From contig NZ_QKZV01000001.1 in the NCBI RefSeq assembly GCF_003254115.1, positions 465,585-529,584 on the forward strand: DNA of 64,000 nt, read 5' to 3'. This DNA comes from Hydrotalea sandarakina (GTDB lineage: Bacteria; Bacteroidota; Bacteroidia; Chitinophagales; Chitinophagaceae). Below, one piece after another: positions 62,754 through 64,000 of this stretch. The translations under genes and the position numbers were made by a program. The notes beneath the pieces are model-generated. The model was not told where the DNA came from. It did not search any database and worked only from the letters and a program-made list of their open reading frames with translations. Within the stretch, counting starts at the first letter, position 1; every line of letters begins with the position of its first letter.

Positions 62754-63557
62754 TTATTTTACCAATTCGCCATCTTTATAAAAAAAACGCTTAATTAATT
62801 TATCTGTTAACGATGGGAATAATTTATTCATCCAAACAGTTTCTTTTCCTTGTGCAGTTAATACCAACGTGCGTTTACGCTTTTCAATGGCTTTCATAAT
62901 ATGCTGGGCACATTCTTCTGCAGTCATTAACTTAGACTCATCCAAAGGACTTTCGCCTTGTGGTTTAGCATCTTTATTCAACGCTACATTTCTAATATTG
63001 GATGCAGTAAAACCCGGGCAAACCCACATTACATTTACGCCCTCATCCATTAATTCTGTTCTTAATGCTTCCAACCAGCCGTTCATTGCAAATTTCGAAG
63101 CTGAGTAGCCACATCTTCCGGGCAAACCTCTATAACCGGCAATTGATGAAACACCCAATAGAGTGCCTTTAGTCTGAATTATATATGGAAGTGCAAATTT
63201 TGTACAATAAACAGCCCCCCAAAAGTTTACATCCATTAAACGTTGTAAGGTTTCAATACTTGTTTCCTTGAATAAGGAACGCATGGAAATTCCCGCATTA
63301 TTAATCAAAATATCTATCGTGCCATAAACTTTTATTACGGCATTGATAAAATTTTTACAATCAGTTTCATTACTTACATCAGCAGCTTGTACCATTAATG
63401 GTTTTCCGGCATGAATAGATTGCAACATATATAATTTATCATAGTTACGGCCACAAGTTGCCACCTTAGCACCTTGCGCTATAAATGCTTCAACTAAGGC
63501 TTTCCCTATACCTTCAGAACCACCGGTAATAACAACTACTTTATTTTTAAACACCAT
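62754..63557 (-). CDS. Short-chain dehydrogenase/reductase
   Basis: A 267-residue classical SDR: NAD(P) motif VVITGGSEGIGKAL (about 8-21), ILINNAGISM, VSSIAGYRGLPG and the catalytic CGYSASKFAMNG (Tyr, Lys). The C-terminal KLFPSLTDKLIKRFFYKDGE is basic. It resembles dehydrogenase/reductase (DHRS7B-like) SDRs often involved in lipid reduction. The frame is open upstream to 63716, across the tRNA-Lys gene, which is not coding; the ATG at 63557 is the start of the conserved part. The TAATTTTG -7 element 18 bases before it supports this. Operon with the DUF62 gene. Confidence 0.9.
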   Translation of the reverse strand: MVFKNKVVVITGGSEGIGKALVEAFIAQGAKVATCGRNYDKLYMLQSIHAGKPLMVQAADVSNETDCKNFINAVIKVYGTIDILINNAGISMRSLFKETSIETLQRLMDVNFWGAVYCTKFALPYIIQTKGTLLGVSSIAGYRGLPGRCGYSASKFAMNGWLEALRTELMDEGVNVMWVCPGFTASNIRNVALNKDAKPQGESPLDESKLMTAEECAQHIMKAIEKRKRTLVLTAQGKETVWMNKLFPSLTDKLIKRFFYKDGELVK

Positions 63558-63575
63558 AAATGAATGTATTATTTG

Positions 63576-63583
63576 CAAAATTA
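63576..63583 (-). promoter_or_regulatory. -7 promoter element of the SDR-DUF62 operon
   Basis: The minus-strand sequence TAATTTTG matches TAnnTTTG and lies 18 bases upstream of the ATG at 63557. It would exclude an upstream start at 63716. No -33 TTG is clear. Confidence 0.45.
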
Positions 63584-63636
63584 AGGTTCTGTTTTTGTAG
63601 TGTGTATAAATATATTGAGAATTGATTGTAAAAAAA

Positions 63637-63667
63637 TTTGGTGAAAAAAACTTTTCTCCTATTTTTG
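63637..63667 (+). promoter_or_regulatory. tRNA-Lys promoter
   Basis: TTTG at 63637-63640, a 19-base spacer and TATTTTTG at 63660-63667 match the Bacteroidetes -33/-7 consensus. It has the same spacer as the tRNA-Arg promoter, and the tRNA begins 23 bases after the -7. Confidence 0.8.
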
Positions 63668-63689
63668 CACTCCCAAAAACAAACGGTAC

Positions 63690-63762
63690 GATTCCGTAGC
63701 TCAGTTGGTAGAGCAATACACTTTTAATGTATGGGCCCTGGGTTCGAGTCCCAGCGGGATCA
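63690..63762 (+). tRNA. tRNA-Lys (anticodon TTT)
   Basis: A 73-base cloverleaf. Acceptor GATTCCG pairs with CGGGATC (one GT pair), the D stem is GCTC/GAGC, the anticodon stem ATACA/TGTAT encloses loop CTTTTAA with anticodon TTT, and the T arm CTGGG/CCCAG encloses TTCGAGT. The discriminator is A and CCA is not encoded. Confidence 0.96.
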
Positions 63763-63769
63763 CTGAAAA

Positions 63770-63797
63770 CCTCATCAAATATTGATGAGGTTTTTTT
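63770..63797 (+). terminator. Terminator after tRNA-Lys
   Basis: A perfect 8-base stem CCTCATCA/TGATGAGG (63770-63777 with 63783-63790) with a 5-base loop, followed by T7. Confidence 0.9.
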
Positions 63798-63875
63798 ATT
63801 TTAATAAATTTTCTAACATTATACAATTTCTCTATCAACGGTATAATATTGACGATTAAACATTTTATCAATAAA

Positions 63876-63902
63876 ATAAAAAAAGAGGCAAATGCCTCTT
63901 TT
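63876..63902 (-). terminator. Terminator downstream of the gene cut at the right edge
   Basis: A 9-base stem AAAAGAGGC/GCCTCTTTT (63881-63889 with 63894-63902) with loop AAAT. On the minus strand it is followed by T residues. It lies 30 bases beyond the stop codon at 63932 and supports a leftward gene entering from the right. Confidence 0.75.
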
Positions 63903-63931
63903 ATGGATATTGGGTCAGGGATAATTGTATT

Positions 63932-64000
63932 TTAATTCGGCTCAATAATTTTAATAACGGCGTTTTGTAAGTTTGAATTAATAAACAATTGACATGACAA
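63932..64000 (-). CDS. 3' end of a gene with the same DNG-type C-terminal domain (partial)
   Basis: Only the last 22 codons are inside the window, reading CQLFINSNLQNAVIKIIEPN before the stop. Aligned by eye with the ends of the proteins at 81-1349 (HEIFITSDESNNAKVIITY) and 49397-52162 (TEVSISNDLMHNTIIYFVK), the pattern of hydrophobic strand, Ser/Asn turn, Asn and final strand is the same. The stop is followed by a terminator hairpin, as expected for a real gene end. I infer that this is the C-terminus of a third protein with this domain. The rest of the gene lies outside the window and must be read to confirm. Confidence 0.55.
   Translation of the reverse strand: MSCQLFINSNLQNAVIKIIEPN

Noticed and set aside
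63558-63716. N-terminal extension of the SDR gene
   Set aside because: It runs through the 5' part of tRNA-Lys and its promoter, and the -7 element at 63576-63583 lies after it.

Overview
The window is an AT-rich chromosomal segment from a member of the Bacteroidota, most likely the Chitinophagaceae or a close relative. The signs are a SusC/SusD pair, a PorP/SprF protein next to a type B (CHU_C) sorting-domain protein, a NagB-deacetylase fusion, many lipoprotein and Sec signals, near absence of Shine-Dalgarno sites, and several promoters with the Bacteroidetes -7 element TAnnTTTG. The assignment rests on gene content only. I see no rRNA, CRISPR array, integrase, transposase or phage gene, so this looks like core chromosome with accessory surface functions.

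Layout. 0-5 kb: a secreted protein with a peptidoglycan-binding-like segment and a distinctive C-terminal domain, a DUF3347 lipoprotein, an ABC-F ATPase and an unknown secreted protein. 5-10.5 kb: a leftward run of imidazolonepropionase, a cation/proton antiporter and a formimidoylglutamase-like enzyme (lower histidine degradation), then a CrtA-like oxygenase. 10.5-15 kb: arginine deiminase with a CtlX-type hydrolase, a CHAD protein and a sugar-nucleotide reductase-like SDR. 15-17.7 kb: pfkA-pyk. 17.7-24 kb: an S15 peptidase, a GH20 hexosaminidase, the NagB-deacetylase fusion and a sphingomyelin-synthase-like PAP2 protein, which read as amino-sugar and peptide salvage. 24-32.9 kb: two BamA/D15-like outer-membrane proteins, a PhyH dioxygenase, an SDR, tRNA-Arg, DUF2452, YhcH, DUF2911, a polysaccharide deacetylase and a Tat-exported TIM-barrel protein. 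32.9-39.6 kb: cysM, ahcY, an Lrp regulator, GNAT, PAP2, valS. 39.7-43.4 kb: an exonuclease/GIY-YIG fusion and tex. 43.4-49 kb: an orphan SusCD pair and an MFS carrier. 49.3-55.8 kb: a type IX secretion-type module (CHU_C protein, PorP/SprF, OmpA/PD40 protein). 56-64 kb: a large BNR-repeat protein, rpmI-rplT without infC, lpdA, a DUF62 protein with an SDR, tRNA-Lys, and the 3' end of another gene at the right edge.

The most interesting signal is a C-terminal domain of about 100 residues shared by the first gene and the OmpA-family protein 50 kb away. The last 22 codons of the gene cut off at the right edge look like a third copy. I regard most other genes as recognisable family members. I found no clear previously undescribed multi-gene system, and I say so rather than force one.
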